Assembly (NCBI GenBank): GCA_902780695.1
Contig: CACZGM010000028.1
Location: 1-40,307, forward strand
Direction: 5' to 3'
Length of the DNA stretch: 40,307 nt
Source of the DNA: an uncultured Ruminococcus sp.
GTDB taxonomy: Bacteria > Bacillota > Clostridia > Oscillospirales > Ruminococcaceae
Within the stretch, counting starts at the first letter, position 1. Every line of letters begins with the position of its first letter. Positions 32,986 to 40,307 of this stretch are shown one piece after another. A model generated the notes under the pieces. That model was not told the origin of the DNA and searched no databases. It saw only the letters and a program-made list of their open reading frames with translations. Position numbers and translations under genes: made by a program.

Positions 32986-33014
32986 ATTATACAACACATT
33001 TGTTTCTTTGTCAA
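32986..33014 (-). promoter_or_regulatory. Distal promoter of the rimP operon (P1)
   Basis: On the minus strand TTGACA (33009-33014), a 17-bp spacer and TATAAT (32986-32991), a perfect consensus. It gives a leader of about 55 nt beginning with the stem-loop at 32949-32975. Confidence 0.9.
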
Positions 33015-33129
33015 TAGTCTGACGTAATTTTTTCTTGCAAAACCGGTTCTTTTTGACATCTTACGCTACTTCCGCGCCCCATATACATATAATAATGCGC
33101 ATATTTTCAAAAAAAGTTGCATTTAGCAC

Positions 33130-33158
33130 TTGTTTTTTTCGGAAAAAAGTAGTATAAT
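33130..33158 (+). promoter_or_regulatory. Probable promoter of the tRNA-Arg gene
   Basis: TTGTTT (33130-33135), a 17-bp spacer and a perfect TATAAT (33153-33158), about 24 bp before the tRNA. It is divergent from the rimP promoters. Confidence 0.7.
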
Positions 33159-33181
33159 AGAAAAAGTTTATTATATTATAC

Positions 33182-33256
33182 GCCTCCTTAGTTAAATGGA
33201 TATAACAAACCCCTCCTAAGGGTTAGTTATCGGTTCGATTCCGGTAGGGGGTGCCA
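33182..33256 (+). tRNA. tRNA-Arg (anticodon CCU)
   Basis: A complete cloverleaf can be drawn. The acceptor stem is 33182-33188 with 33246-33252 (two G-T pairs), the D stem GTTA/TAAC is at 33191-33206, and the anticodon stem AACCC/GGGTT encloses CTCCTAA with anticodon CCT at 33215-33217. The variable loop has four bases. The T arm ATCGG-TTCGATT-CCGGT is at 33229-33245. The discriminator is G and CCA is encoded (33254-33256). It reads AGG codons. It has no neighbouring tRNAs. Confidence 0.95.
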
Positions 33257-33386
33257 GAAACGCCGCTGACGCGGCTCAGTGAATAGTGAATAATGAATAA
33301 TGAATAATGAATAATAAAAAGCGAAGTGACTCTCTGCGGCGTTTCTTATTATTCACTATTCATTATTCACTATTAATTATTCATTA
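33256..33386. repeat. Two interleaved inverted repeats with GAATAAT tandem units
   Basis: An 11-bp GC-rich pair (33256-33266 with 33336-33346) alternates with a long A/T-rich pair (33279-33316 with about 33346-33386). The left A/T arm contains four tandem GAATAAT units. The order is a-b-a'-b', so both stems can only form together as a pseudoknot-like fold. The first stem could end the tRNA transcript (GTTTCTTATT follows). I see no gene in 33257-33504. Confidence 0.75.
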
Positions 33387-33504
33387 AAAAATGGAATTTG
33401 CAGAGACTTTTTAATTAATCAGACAAACCGCATCTTAAACAAAATTCCCTTTATGAAAACAAGGAAGTCGGAGAAAAGATAAAAAAACACGGGAACGAGA
33501 TAAA

Positions 33505-34866
33505 ATGAGATTCAAGATAGACCGGAAATACAAACAGATAGCAGTTCTTGCGGTGATCGTAATAGTAGTGAGCGGATTCCTGCTCATGAGTGCGCAGGCT
33601 ATCCCGAATCTGCGCGAAATGTTCGATATGCTGGGCGAGACGCTTGCTCCTATACTTTGGGGCATCGTTATAGCTTATCTGATGAATCCCGCAGTTGATT
33701 TTTTCAGGCACAAGGTCTTCGGCAAATGGGCAGAAGCGAAAAAGGATTCCAAAAAGACGCTCCGTCTTATCAAGAATCTGTCTATCACGATAGTCGTGAT
33801 ACTTACGCTCGCACTGCTGACCGGACTTGTGCTTCTTATTGTTCCCCAGTTTATACAGAGCCTTTCGGGACTTGCAACCAACTTCAACTCCTACGCCGAC
33901 AATTTTATGAAATGGGCGACCGAGACTTTCGGTGATTACCCGCAGATAATAAGCATCATTGAAAACCCGATAAGCCAGATAGAGAACTTCCTCACGACAA
34001 GCTGGTCGGACATTTCCACACAGGTGTTCGCGTTCGGCTCGAAGATAGGCGGCGGACTTATCAGCTTTGTACTCGGATTCAAGGATTTCATAATCGGCTT
34101 CATCATCGCGGTGTATCTTGTTTCCTCAAAAGAAATGCTCAAAGCGCAGGCAAAAAAGCTGCTATTTGCGTTCTTCCGCAACAACACCGTGCAGTCCGTG
34201 CTTGATGTCTCGAAGCGCATAAACGATATTTTCAGCCATTATATAATAGGTATAATAATAGACGCGTTCTTTGTGGGCTGCATGACCTTCATCGGCGCTA
34301 CGATAATCGGTACACCTTATCCGCTGCTCATGGCGGTGATAATCGCCTGCACGAACGTGATACCGTTCTTCGGACCGTTCATCGGCGGTATCCCGGTATG
34401 CTTCATAACCCTGCTTGCAGACCCGATAAAGGCGCTGTGGATCGGAATTTTCATGGTAGCCATGCAGCAGTTTGACGGCAATATAATGGTTCCCCTGATA
34501 CAGGGCGACCGTATCGGCGTGCCGTCGGTATGGGTGCTTATAGGCATTATCGTCGGCGGAGGACTGTTCGGATTCGGCGGTATGCTGCTTGCGGTGCCGG
34601 TATTCGCGATAATCTATATGCTGTTCAAGGAATTCCTTGAGGGCAGGCTCCGCAAAAAAGCACTCCCGGAGGACAGTGCCGTTTATCAGCGCGGCGATAC
34701 GGAAAAATACACGGACGATTATGTATATACCGATGAGGACAGAGCCGCCGACGCGGAATGGCTCGAAACACTCAGATCAAAGAAAGAAAATAAGCTCACC
34801 GGTGCGGTGAAAAAAGAGATCAGAAATATAGAAGAAAAAGCAAAGGAGCAGAAGGCAAAAAAATGA
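33505..34866 (+). CDS. AI-2E family transporter / PerM-like permease
   Basis: A 453-residue membrane protein with seven to eight hydrophobic segments. It shows the family pattern: helices near residues 10-30 and 40-60, a soluble region (about 120-190), then the conserved FFGPFIGGIPV block and a charged C-terminal tail (from about 375) rich in Lys/Glu/Asp. Family members have been linked to autoinducer-2 export or to sodium/proton exchange; nothing here decides between these. The ribosome site is weak (GGGAACGAG upstream of the ATG). It overlaps pheS by 4 bp (ATGA). Confidence 0.92.
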   Translation: MRFKIDRKYKQIAVLAVIVIVVSGFLLMSAQAIPNLREMFDMLGETLAPILWGIVIAYLMNPAVDFFRHKVFGKWAEAKKDSKKTLRLIKNLSITIVVILTLALLTGLVLLIVPQFIQSLSGLATNFNSYADNFMKWATETFGDYPQIISIIENPISQIENFLTTSWSDISTQVFAFGSKIGGGLISFVLGFKDFIIGFIIAVYLVSSKEMLKAQAKKLLFAFFRNNTVQSVLDVSKRINDIFSHYIIGIIIDAFFVGCMTFIGATIIGTPYPLLMAVIIACTNVIPFFGPFIGGIPVCFITLLADPIKALWIGIFMVAMQQFDGNIMVPLIQGDRIGVPSVWVLIGIIVGGGLFGFGGMLLAVPVFAIIYMLFKEFLEGRLRKKALPEDSAVYQRGDTEKYTDDYVYTDEDRAADAEWLETLRSKKENKLTGAVKKEIRNIEEKAKEQKAKK

Positions 34867-35885
34867 TAAGAGAACAGCTTCAGAAGATAAGGGAACAGGC
34901 AGCCGCGCAGATAGCGGTCATGAATGACACAAAATCCCTCGAAGAATTAAGAGTGCGTATGCTCGGCAAGAAGGGTGAGCTTACCGCGATACTCAAACAG
35001 ATGGGCCAGCTTTCCGCTGAGGAGCGCCCCGTGATCGGACAGCTCGCGAATGATGTCCGCGCTTCACTTGAAGCCGATATCAACAACAAAGCCGCGGCAT
35101 TGAAGGCGGCAATGACCGAACAGCGTCTGAAAGCCGAAGCAGTCGATGTCACCATGCCCGGAAAAGTCCGCAGAGTCGGCACGCGGCACCCGCTGAACAT
35201 AGTTCTTGACGACCTTAAGGCGATATTCAGAGGAATGGGGTATACCGTAGTTGACGGACCTGAGGTAGAGGAAACAAAGTACGTTTTCGATATGCTCAAC
35301 ACTGACGAGGGACACCCCGCCCGTGAACCCAGCGACACCTTCTACATCACCGAAAACACGCTGCTCAGAACGCAGACTTCCTCCGTGCAGATACGCACCA
35401 TGCTCAAGGAGAAGCCTCCGATAGCGATAATAAGCCCCGGACGCGTTTACAGACCCGATGCCGTGGACGGAACACATTCTCCGATATTCCACCAGTGCGA
35501 GGGACTTGTCATAGACAAGAATATCACATTCGGCGACCTTAAAGGCACGCTCGAAAACTTTGCGAAGAGCTTATACGGAAACGATGTAAAGCTGCGCTTC
35601 CGTCCGCACCACTTCCCTTACACAGAGCCGTCGGCAGAGGTCGATCTCTCCTGCTTCAAGTGCGGCGGCAAGGGCTGCCCGCTCTGCAAGTATGAGGGCT
35701 GGATAGAAATGCTCGGTTCCGGTGTGGTACATCCGCAGGTACTTATCAACTGCGGCATCGACCCGAATGAGTACAGCGGATTTGCTTTCGGCATAGGTCT
35801 CGAAAGAATAGCGATGATGCGCTATAACATAGACGATATGAGACTGCTCTATGAGAACGACGCAAGATTCCTGTCGCAGTTCTGA
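34863..35885 (+). CDS. pheS: Phenylalanyl-tRNA synthetase alpha chain
   Basis: A 340-residue class II catalytic subunit. The N-terminal coiled coil (residues 1-85) binds tRNA, motif 1 lies near RHPLNIVLDDL, motif 2 is PIFHQCEGLVID, and motif 3 is GFAFGIGLERIAMMRY. It is translationally coupled to the upstream permease gene by ATGA. I see no T-box leader, which many Firmicutes carry before pheST; here the operon start lies upstream of the permease. Confidence 0.97.
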   Translation: MIREQLQKIREQAAAQIAVMNDTKSLEELRVRMLGKKGELTAILKQMGQLSAEERPVIGQLANDVRASLEADINNKAAALKAAMTEQRLKAEAVDVTMPGKVRRVGTRHPLNIVLDDLKAIFRGMGYTVVDGPEVEETKYVFDMLNTDEGHPAREPSDTFYITENTLLRTQTSSVQIRTMLKEKPPIAIISPGRVYRPDAVDGTHSPIFHQCEGLVIDKNITFGDLKGTLENFAKSLYGNDVKLRFRPHHFPYTEPSAEVDLSCFKCGGKGCPLCKYEGWIEMLGSGVVHPQVLINCGIDPNEYSGFAFGIGLERIAMMRYNIDDMRLLYENDARFLSQF

Positions 35886-35940
35886 TAAGTGCCGGAAAAG
35901 CAAAAACATATTGCTAATAAGATAAAGTGGAGTAAAGATT

Positions 35941-38343
35941 ATGAATTTATCAATGAAATGGCTTAACGACTACGTTAAAGCCGATATGCCCATAAAGGAT
36001 TTTGTGGCGGGCATCACCATGAGCGGCTCAAAAGTCGAGACTTACCATGAGATGCGCGGTGAAGTCGATAAGGTAGTTATCGGCAAGGTGCTCGATATAA
36101 AGAAGCACGAGGACAGCGACAAGCTCTGGATCTGTCAGGTGGATATCGGTCAGGACGCACCCATACAGATAGTTACCGCAGCGACCAACGTCGTAAAGGA
36201 CGCGTGCGTGCCGGTTGTTCTCGACGGCGGTACTGTTATCGACAAGGAACACAACACCACCGTCAAGATCAAGAAGGGCAAGCTGCGCGGAGCCGAGAGC
36301 TGCGGTATGTTCTGCTCGTTCAATGAGCTTGGTATGGACAACTCCGACTTCCCCTATTCCTCACCCGACGGAGTGCTGATACTCAACGACGATCCGGATT
36401 TCGACAAGATGAAGCCCGGCGACGATGTACTCAAGGCTGTGGGTCTTGACGATATCAGCGTTGAGTTCGAGATCACCAACAACCGCCCGGACTGCCTGTC
36501 CGTGCTCGGTCTCGCAAGAGAGGCAAGCGCCACATTCGACCTGCCCTACAACGTAACGGAGCCCACATTCACAGGCATCGACTGCGACATAAACAGCGAG
36601 CTTTCCGTTACCGTAGAAAACACAAAGCTCTGCTCGCGCTACATGGCAGCAAAGGTCAAGAACGTTAAGATCGGACCCTCGCCGCGCTGGATGGTCGAAA
36701 GACTCCGCGCAAGCGGTGTCCGCGCAATAAACAACCTCGTTGATATCACCAACTTTGTAATGCTCGAATACGGTCACCCGATGCACGCATTCGACGCAAG
36801 ATACGTTGCGGGCAATAAGATAATCGTAAGAAACGCAAAGGAAGGCGAAGTGCTGAAGCTGCTCGACGAAGCAAAGGAGCCCGTAAAGCTGTCTCCCGAG
36901 ATGCTCGTTATCGCGGACGCTGAAAAGCCTATGGCTGTAGCCGGCGTAATGGGCGGCGAATACAGCGGTATCTGGGACGACACCACCGAGGTCATCTTTG
37001 AATCCGCCTGCTTTGACGGCGTTTCCGTCCGCAGGACTGCGAGAAAAGTCGGCGAGCGCACAGAGGCAAGCTCCCGTTTTGAGAAGGGTCTTGACCCGAT
37101 CAACGCGAAGAACGCGCTCTACCGCGCACTCCAGCTTGTTGAAATGCTCGGCTGCGGCGAGGTCGTAAAGACTGTAATCGACGAAGATCACTCCAACAAG
37201 ACCCCGCATAAGCTGGTACATGATTACAAGTGGGTGAACAGCTTCCTCGGCGCGGAGATACCCGAGGAGGAGCAGATAACGATACTTGAAAAGCTCGGCT
37301 TTGTCTATGACCGCGCTACACACGAGATCACAGTTCCGAGCGTAAGAATAGATATGAACCTCCCGTGCGATATCGGTGAGGAGATAGCAAGAATTTACGG
37401 CTACAACAAGATAGAATCCACTATCCCGAAGCTCTCCAGCAGGAGCAGAGTCACAAAGGAGCAGAAGTTCACGGACAAGCTCACAGATATAATGGTATCG
37501 CAGGGCTGCCTCGAAACCATGACATTCAGCTTCATCTCCCCGAAGAGCTACGAAAAGATAAGGCTCCCCGAAATACGCAGAAAGAGCGTTACTCTTCTCC
37601 GTCCGCTCGGCGAGGATACAAGTGTTATGCGCACCACGATGACTCCATCAATGACAGAGCTCATCGTCCGCAACATCAACAACCGTACTCCCGAGGGAAG
37701 ATTCTTCGAGATCGGACGCGTTTATCTGCCGAAGGGTTCCGCAGAAGAGCTTCCGGAAGAGCGCGATATCCTCTGCATAGGCGCTTACGGACCGGACGAG
37801 GATTTCTTCACCTTCAAGGGCATTGCGGAAGCGATATTTGAGGTAACAGGCATAAACGCAAAGTTTGAAAAGACTGTCAACGATACATTCCATACCGGCA
37901 GATGCGCAAAAATAACCGTCGGCGGCAGATACATCGGCGTTCTCGGAGAGCTGCACCCGACAGTATCCGAAAACTACGGCGTAAAGGAGCGCATTTACAT
38001 CGCGGAGTTTGATATAGCGTCAATGTGCGAGCTTGCCGACAGTGATGTCAAGTACAAGCAGCTGCCTAAGTTCCCGGCAATAACGCGCGACTTAAGCCTT
38101 GTATGCGACGACAGCATCACGTCCGGAGAGATCATCGAAACGATAATCGCAAGCGGCAAGCACCTTGAACAGGTCTCGCTGTTCGATATGTACAAGGGCG
38201 CGGGCGTGCCTGAGGGCAAAAAGAGCCTGTCGTACAGCATCATAATGCGCCGCAGCGACAAGACAATGGAGAACGAGGAAGCCGACAAGTACGTCGAGAA
38301 GATACTCAAAGCTCTTGCGGAAAAGAATATAACATTAAGATGA
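35941..38343 (+). CDS. pheT: Phenylalanyl-tRNA synthetase beta chain
   Basis: An 800-residue subunit. It has an N-terminal EMAP-like tRNA-binding domain (about 40-150, VVIGKVLDIKKHEDSDKL), B1/B5 domains, the B3/B4 editing domain in the middle (SSRFEKGLDP), a catalytic-like core, and a C-terminal ferredoxin-fold anticodon-binding domain ending LKALAEKNITLR. The length is normal. It starts 55 bp after pheS; the sequence just before its ATG, GTGGAGTAAAG, serves as ribosome site. Confidence 0.97.
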   Translation: MNLSMKWLNDYVKADMPIKDFVAGITMSGSKVETYHEMRGEVDKVVIGKVLDIKKHEDSDKLWICQVDIGQDAPIQIVTAATNVVKDACVPVVLDGGTVIDKEHNTTVKIKKGKLRGAESCGMFCSFNELGMDNSDFPYSSPDGVLILNDDPDFDKMKPGDDVLKAVGLDDISVEFEITNNRPDCLSVLGLAREASATFDLPYNVTEPTFTGIDCDINSELSVTVENTKLCSRYMAAKVKNVKIGPSPRWMVERLRASGVRAINNLVDITNFVMLEYGHPMHAFDARYVAGNKIIVRNAKEGEVLKLLDEAKEPVKLSPEMLVIADAEKPMAVAGVMGGEYSGIWDDTTEVIFESACFDGVSVRRTARKVGERTEASSRFEKGLDPINAKNALYRALQLVEMLGCGEVVKTVIDEDHSNKTPHKLVHDYKWVNSFLGAEIPEEEQITILEKLGFVYDRATHEITVPSVRIDMNLPCDIGEEIARIYGYNKIESTIPKLSSRSRVTKEQKFTDKLTDIMVSQGCLETMTFSFISPKSYEKIRLPEIRRKSVTLLRPLGEDTSVMRTTMTPSMTELIVRNINNRTPEGRFFEIGRVYLPKGSAEELPEERDILCIGAYGPDEDFFTFKGIAEAIFEVTGINAKFEKTVNDTFHTGRCAKITVGGRYIGVLGELHPTVSENYGVKERIYIAEFDIASMCELADSDVKYKQLPKFPAITRDLSLVCDDSITSGEIIETIIASGKHLEQVSLFDMYKGAGVPEGKKSLSYSIIMRRSDKTMENEEADKYVEKILKALAEKNITLR

Positions 38344-38409
38344 TCGGCTGTCTCTGCCGCATAAATCGGAGAGAAACAGGAACAGAACACGGAAAGGAAG
38401 ATAAGAATA

Positions 38410-39549
38410 ATGAAAAGATCTATCAGGAACACGCTGCTTACGGTGCTCTGCGGCGCAATGATCGCCGGTTCGGCATCCTGCGCGTTCGGACAGACATACC
38501 CGCTCACAATAGACGGAGAGAAGATGCGCGCGGGTATCTATATCCTTGAACAGCAGAACGCGGTTGGCGAAGCGGTAAGTAAGCTCACAGAAGAACAGCC
38601 CGACCTCGATACCACAGCGGAGGGCTTCAGCTACCTGAAGCAGACCGTTGAGGGAAAGAGCTTCAGCGACTGGGTGAATGAAAAGACTATCGAAAACTGC
38701 CGCAGTTACGTTGCGGTGAACAGACTTTTTGACAAGTACGGTCTGACACTTCCTGCCGAGGATCTGGCAAGCATCAACTCCAACGTAAAACAGGCGTGGA
38801 CGGAAGAGAATATGTATGCGCAGTATTACTACGGCGTGAACATTATCGGCGACTATTACGAGAAGCTCGGTGTCAGCGAGCAGTCATTCAAGGACGCGCA
38901 GATCGAGAGTTCAAAGCGCGAGCACCTGTTCGACCACCTTTACGGTGAGGGCGGAGAGCTTGCCGCAACACAGGAAGAGATCAACGCGAAGCTGACATCC
39001 GATTATATCACGGTCAACTTCTTCCCGTATGACCTCGAAAACGGACCCGGAGCACAGGCTTATGCCGACAGGATAGCGTCCGGCGAGTCGTATGAGGAAG
39101 TTTACCGCGATTACGCACAGACACTCTCCGAAGAGGAAGCGGCAGCTGCTGCCGAAGCGCAGCCGGACGGCGAGACAGCCGAAACGGCAGAAGAGCCCGC
39201 AGTAACAGCGGAGACCGTTGAGATCGCGGAAAAGGATTCGCTTGTACAGATAATCAAAAAGGACAGCACGACTCCCTCCGAGGAATTTGTCAAGCAAGCA
39301 TTTGAGATGAACAACGGCGACGTAAAGGTCATCACTGTTGCCGACGAGGATCACGATCACGTTTATGTCGTACAGAAGCTCGATATCCTCACAATGACCG
39401 AGCTTACAAAGGGAACCGTGAACAGCATACGCACAGAGCTCAAAGCCGACGAATTCTCCGACATGGTGAAGGCTGAGGGCGCGGGATACACGCTCACCGA
39501 GGACAGCTCGAAGAGTATGTATAAGATAGATAAGCTGCTTGACAGATAA
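38410..39549 (+). CDS. Secreted PrsA/SurA-like protein
   Basis: A 379-residue exported protein. The N-terminal signal (MKRSIRNTLLTVLCGAMIAG) runs to a Cys at residue 24 in GSASC, only a loose lipobox. An alpha-helical chaperone-like region (about 30-190) follows, then a region with an Ala/Glu-rich insert (about 235-270), and an end resembling a parvulin half domain (VKQAFEMNNGDVKVI, then HVYVVQKLD). The overall layout is that of a PrsA-type foldase, but the parvulin core is interrupted, so isomerase activity is doubtful. GGAAAGGAAG lies about 9 bp before the ATG. It follows pheT by 66 bp and is followed directly by a repeat element. Confidence 0.7.
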   Translation: MKRSIRNTLLTVLCGAMIAGSASCAFGQTYPLTIDGEKMRAGIYILEQQNAVGEAVSKLTEEQPDLDTTAEGFSYLKQTVEGKSFSDWVNEKTIENCRSYVAVNRLFDKYGLTLPAEDLASINSNVKQAWTEENMYAQYYYGVNIIGDYYEKLGVSEQSFKDAQIESSKREHLFDHLYGEGGELAATQEEINAKLTSDYITVNFFPYDLENGPGAQAYADRIASGESYEEVYRDYAQTLSEEEAAAAAEAQPDGETAETAEEPAVTAETVEIAEKDSLVQIIKKDSTTPSEEFVKQAFEMNNGDVKVITVADEDHDHVYVVQKLDILTMTELTKGTVNSIRTELKADEFSDMVKAEGAGYTLTEDSSKSMYKIDKLLDR

Positions 39550-39704
39550 GAGATTTCGAGAGATTTCGAGACGGGGCGCCGCCCCGGACCCCGCCAGCCC
39601 CCTTTAAAAAAGGGGGCTGGACCCCCTAAATAAATGCAGTATTTCAGAGTGTACAGCTATGGGCTGCCACAGACTGAAACGCAGTGGGGTTGGTAATATT
39701 TCAA
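39550..39704 (+). repeat. Long copy of the dispersed ~155-bp intergenic repeat
   Basis: It starts directly after the stop codon of the PrsA-like gene with AGAGATTTCGAGAGATTTCG, then GGGGCGCCGCCCC, a 12-bp perfect hairpin of CCAGCCCCCTTT with its complement around AAA, CCCCCTAAA, and the ATGCAGTATTTCAGAG...GGGGTTGG...TTTCAA half. It has the same order and orientation relative to the upstream gene as the copy at 19343-19500. Confidence 0.85.
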
Positions 39705-39709
39705 CAGCA

Positions 39710-39743
39710 AAAACCGCTGGAAAAAAATTTTTTCGGCGGTTTT
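39710..39743 (+). terminator. Terminator-like hairpin after the PrsA-like gene
   Basis: AAAACCGC (39710-39717) pairs with GCGGTTTT (39736-39743), and the stem continues inward through wobble pairs into an A7/T6 run. It can act on either strand; on the plus strand the trailing T run is short. Confidence 0.6.
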
Positions 39744-39752
39744 GTATTATGT

Positions 39753-39767
39753 TTGGTATTATACCAA
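39753..39767. promoter_or_regulatory. Perfect 15-bp palindrome upstream of the cysteine desulfurase
   Basis: TTGGTAT-T-ATACCAA has perfect 7-bp arms and sits about 120 bp before the start codon. It lies in A/T-rich sequence where a weak promoter (TTGTAT 39742-39747, 17 bp, CAATAT 39765-39770) could start. Its shape suggests an operator; the regulator is not identified. Confidence 0.45.
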
Positions 39768-39784
39768 TATACAGACAATAGGGT

Positions 39785-39854
39785 GCAGCGTCACGCTGCC
39801 GCGATCCAGCCGCGTAGGCTGGTGCCATCCGCATAGGATAAAGCGCGTAAGCGC
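39785..39854 (+). promoter_or_regulatory. Cluster of four consecutive hairpins before the cysteine desulfurase
   Basis: GCAGCG/CGCTGC (39785-39799, TCA loop), CCAGCC/GGCTGG (39806-39822, GCGTA loop), ATCC/GGAT (39827-39839, GCATA loop) and GCGC/GCGC (39843-39854, GTAA loop). Loops and order echo the cluster upstream of rbfA at 27937-28073. The ribosome site AGGAGAAGGAG follows. Confidence 0.6.
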
Positions 39855-39886
39855 CGCTGCACAAACTTTCGCAGGAGAAGGAGAAC

Positions 39887-40307
39887 ATGAGCGAGACAAG
39901 GATATATCTGGACAATGCCGCGACAACGGCAATAAGCGATAATGTGCTCGGCGCGATGATGCCGTGGCTGAAAGAAGGCTACGGAAACGCTTCATCCGTC
40001 TATTCACTCGGCAGGAAAAGCGCGATAGCGCTGAACAAGGCAAGAGCGCGGTGTGCGGAGATCCTCGGCTGTGAAAGCAGAGAGATCTTCTTCACGAGCG
40101 GCGGCACCGAAAGCGACAACCAGGCCGTGTTCTCGGCAGCAGAGAGCGGAGCCGCAAAAGGAAAGCGCCGTATAATTGCCTCGGCTTTTGAGCACCACGC
40201 AGTCCTCGAACCGCTTAAAGCGCTTGAGAAGCGCGGATTCAGCGTTACATACCTGCCTGTGTATGATAACGGCATCGTCCGGGTGTCGGACGTTGAAAGC
40301 GCTCTGA
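39887..40307 (+). CDS. Cysteine desulfurase (NifS/IscS family), 5' part
   Basis: An open frame from ATG 39887 running off the right edge (140 codons seen). It encodes a PLP-dependent enzyme that removes sulfur from cysteine for Fe-S cluster and thio-cofactor synthesis. Visible family blocks are YLDNAATT (residues 7-14), GYGNASSVYSLGR, FFTSGGTESDN and the EHHAVLEP block with the His that stacks on PLP. The PLP lysine and the catalytic cysteine lie beyond the window. AGGAGAAGGAG precedes the ATG. A palindrome and a hairpin cluster lie upstream. Confidence 0.93.
   Translation, partial: MSETRIYLDNAATTAISDNVLGAMMPWLKEGYGNASSVYSLGRKSAIALNKARARCAEILGCESREIFFTSGGTESDNQAVFSAAESGAAKGKRRIIASAFEHHAVLEPLKALEKRGFSVTYLPVYDNGIVRVSDVESAL

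Noticed and set aside
33279-33316. A CRISPR-like array in the GAATAAT tandem units
   Set aside because: The units are 7 bp with no spacers and no cas genes; they form one arm of an inverted repeat.
33387-33504. A T-box or other amino-acid sensor before the permease-pheS-pheT operon
   Set aside because: The remaining 118 bp are A/T-rich with no conserved T-box block. No clear promoter could be assigned either.

Overview
The window reads as a housekeeping stretch of a Gram-positive Clostridia chromosome, most like Ruminococcus or a relative in the Oscillospiraceae. The reasons are the rimP-nusA-ylxR-ylxQ-infB-rbfA-nrnA-truB-ribF gene order, purine-rich ribosome binding sites close to AGGAGG, sigma-A promoters at or near consensus, BspA-like leucine-rich repeats, and the ftsEX / M23 / S41 / greA / lysS run. 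No outer-membrane genes, phage genes or insertion sequences are visible. The genus is an inference from gene order and protein style, not from a database match.

Layout. 1-190 is the end of a secreted or surface protein. 271-1044 (-) is a zinc-ribbon/LRR protein, divergent from a MoxR / DUF58 / transglutaminase operon (1225-5558, +). metG, a flippase-like membrane protein and a zinc-ribbon protein form an operon on the minus strand (5798-9263). A PucR/CdaR-type regulator (9618-10703) has a strongly folded leader. ftsE-ftsX-M23-S41-greA-lysS (10830-17291, +) couples cell-wall division functions with translation genes. A type II toxin-antitoxin pair (17424-18016, -) sits between lysS and rplM-rpsI (18130-18980, -). 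A Gld-like ABC system (ATPase, permease, GldG-like, DUF4340; 19503-24591, -) follows ribF. The rimP-to-ribF operon (24727-32923, -) comes next. A tRNA-Arg(CCU) is at 33182-33256 (+), then an AI-2E-type permease, pheS, pheT, a PrsA-like secreted protein and the start of a cysteine desulfurase (33505 to the end, +).

How the genes work together. Much of the window serves translation: three aminoacyl-tRNA synthetases (Met, Lys, Phe), L13/S9, IF2, RimP, RbfA, TruB, a tRNA and GreA/NusA. A second theme is the envelope: FtsEX with its coiled-coil M23 hydrolase, the MoxR-DUF58-transglutaminase group and the Gld-like ABC system.

The most unusual signals are noncoding or concern broken function. (1) A dispersed ~155-bp intergenic repeat occurs as two long and two partial copies, all in one orientation relative to the gene upstream. 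(2) Two clusters of consecutive hairpins with related loops lie just before the starts of rbfA and the cysteine desulfurase. (3) nrnA has a frameshift with apparent internal loss. (4) The S41 'protease' appears to lack both catalytic residues. (5) rimP has tandem promoters sharing a perfect stem-loop, with an almost leaderless start. (6) Two inverted repeats are interleaved behind the tRNA.
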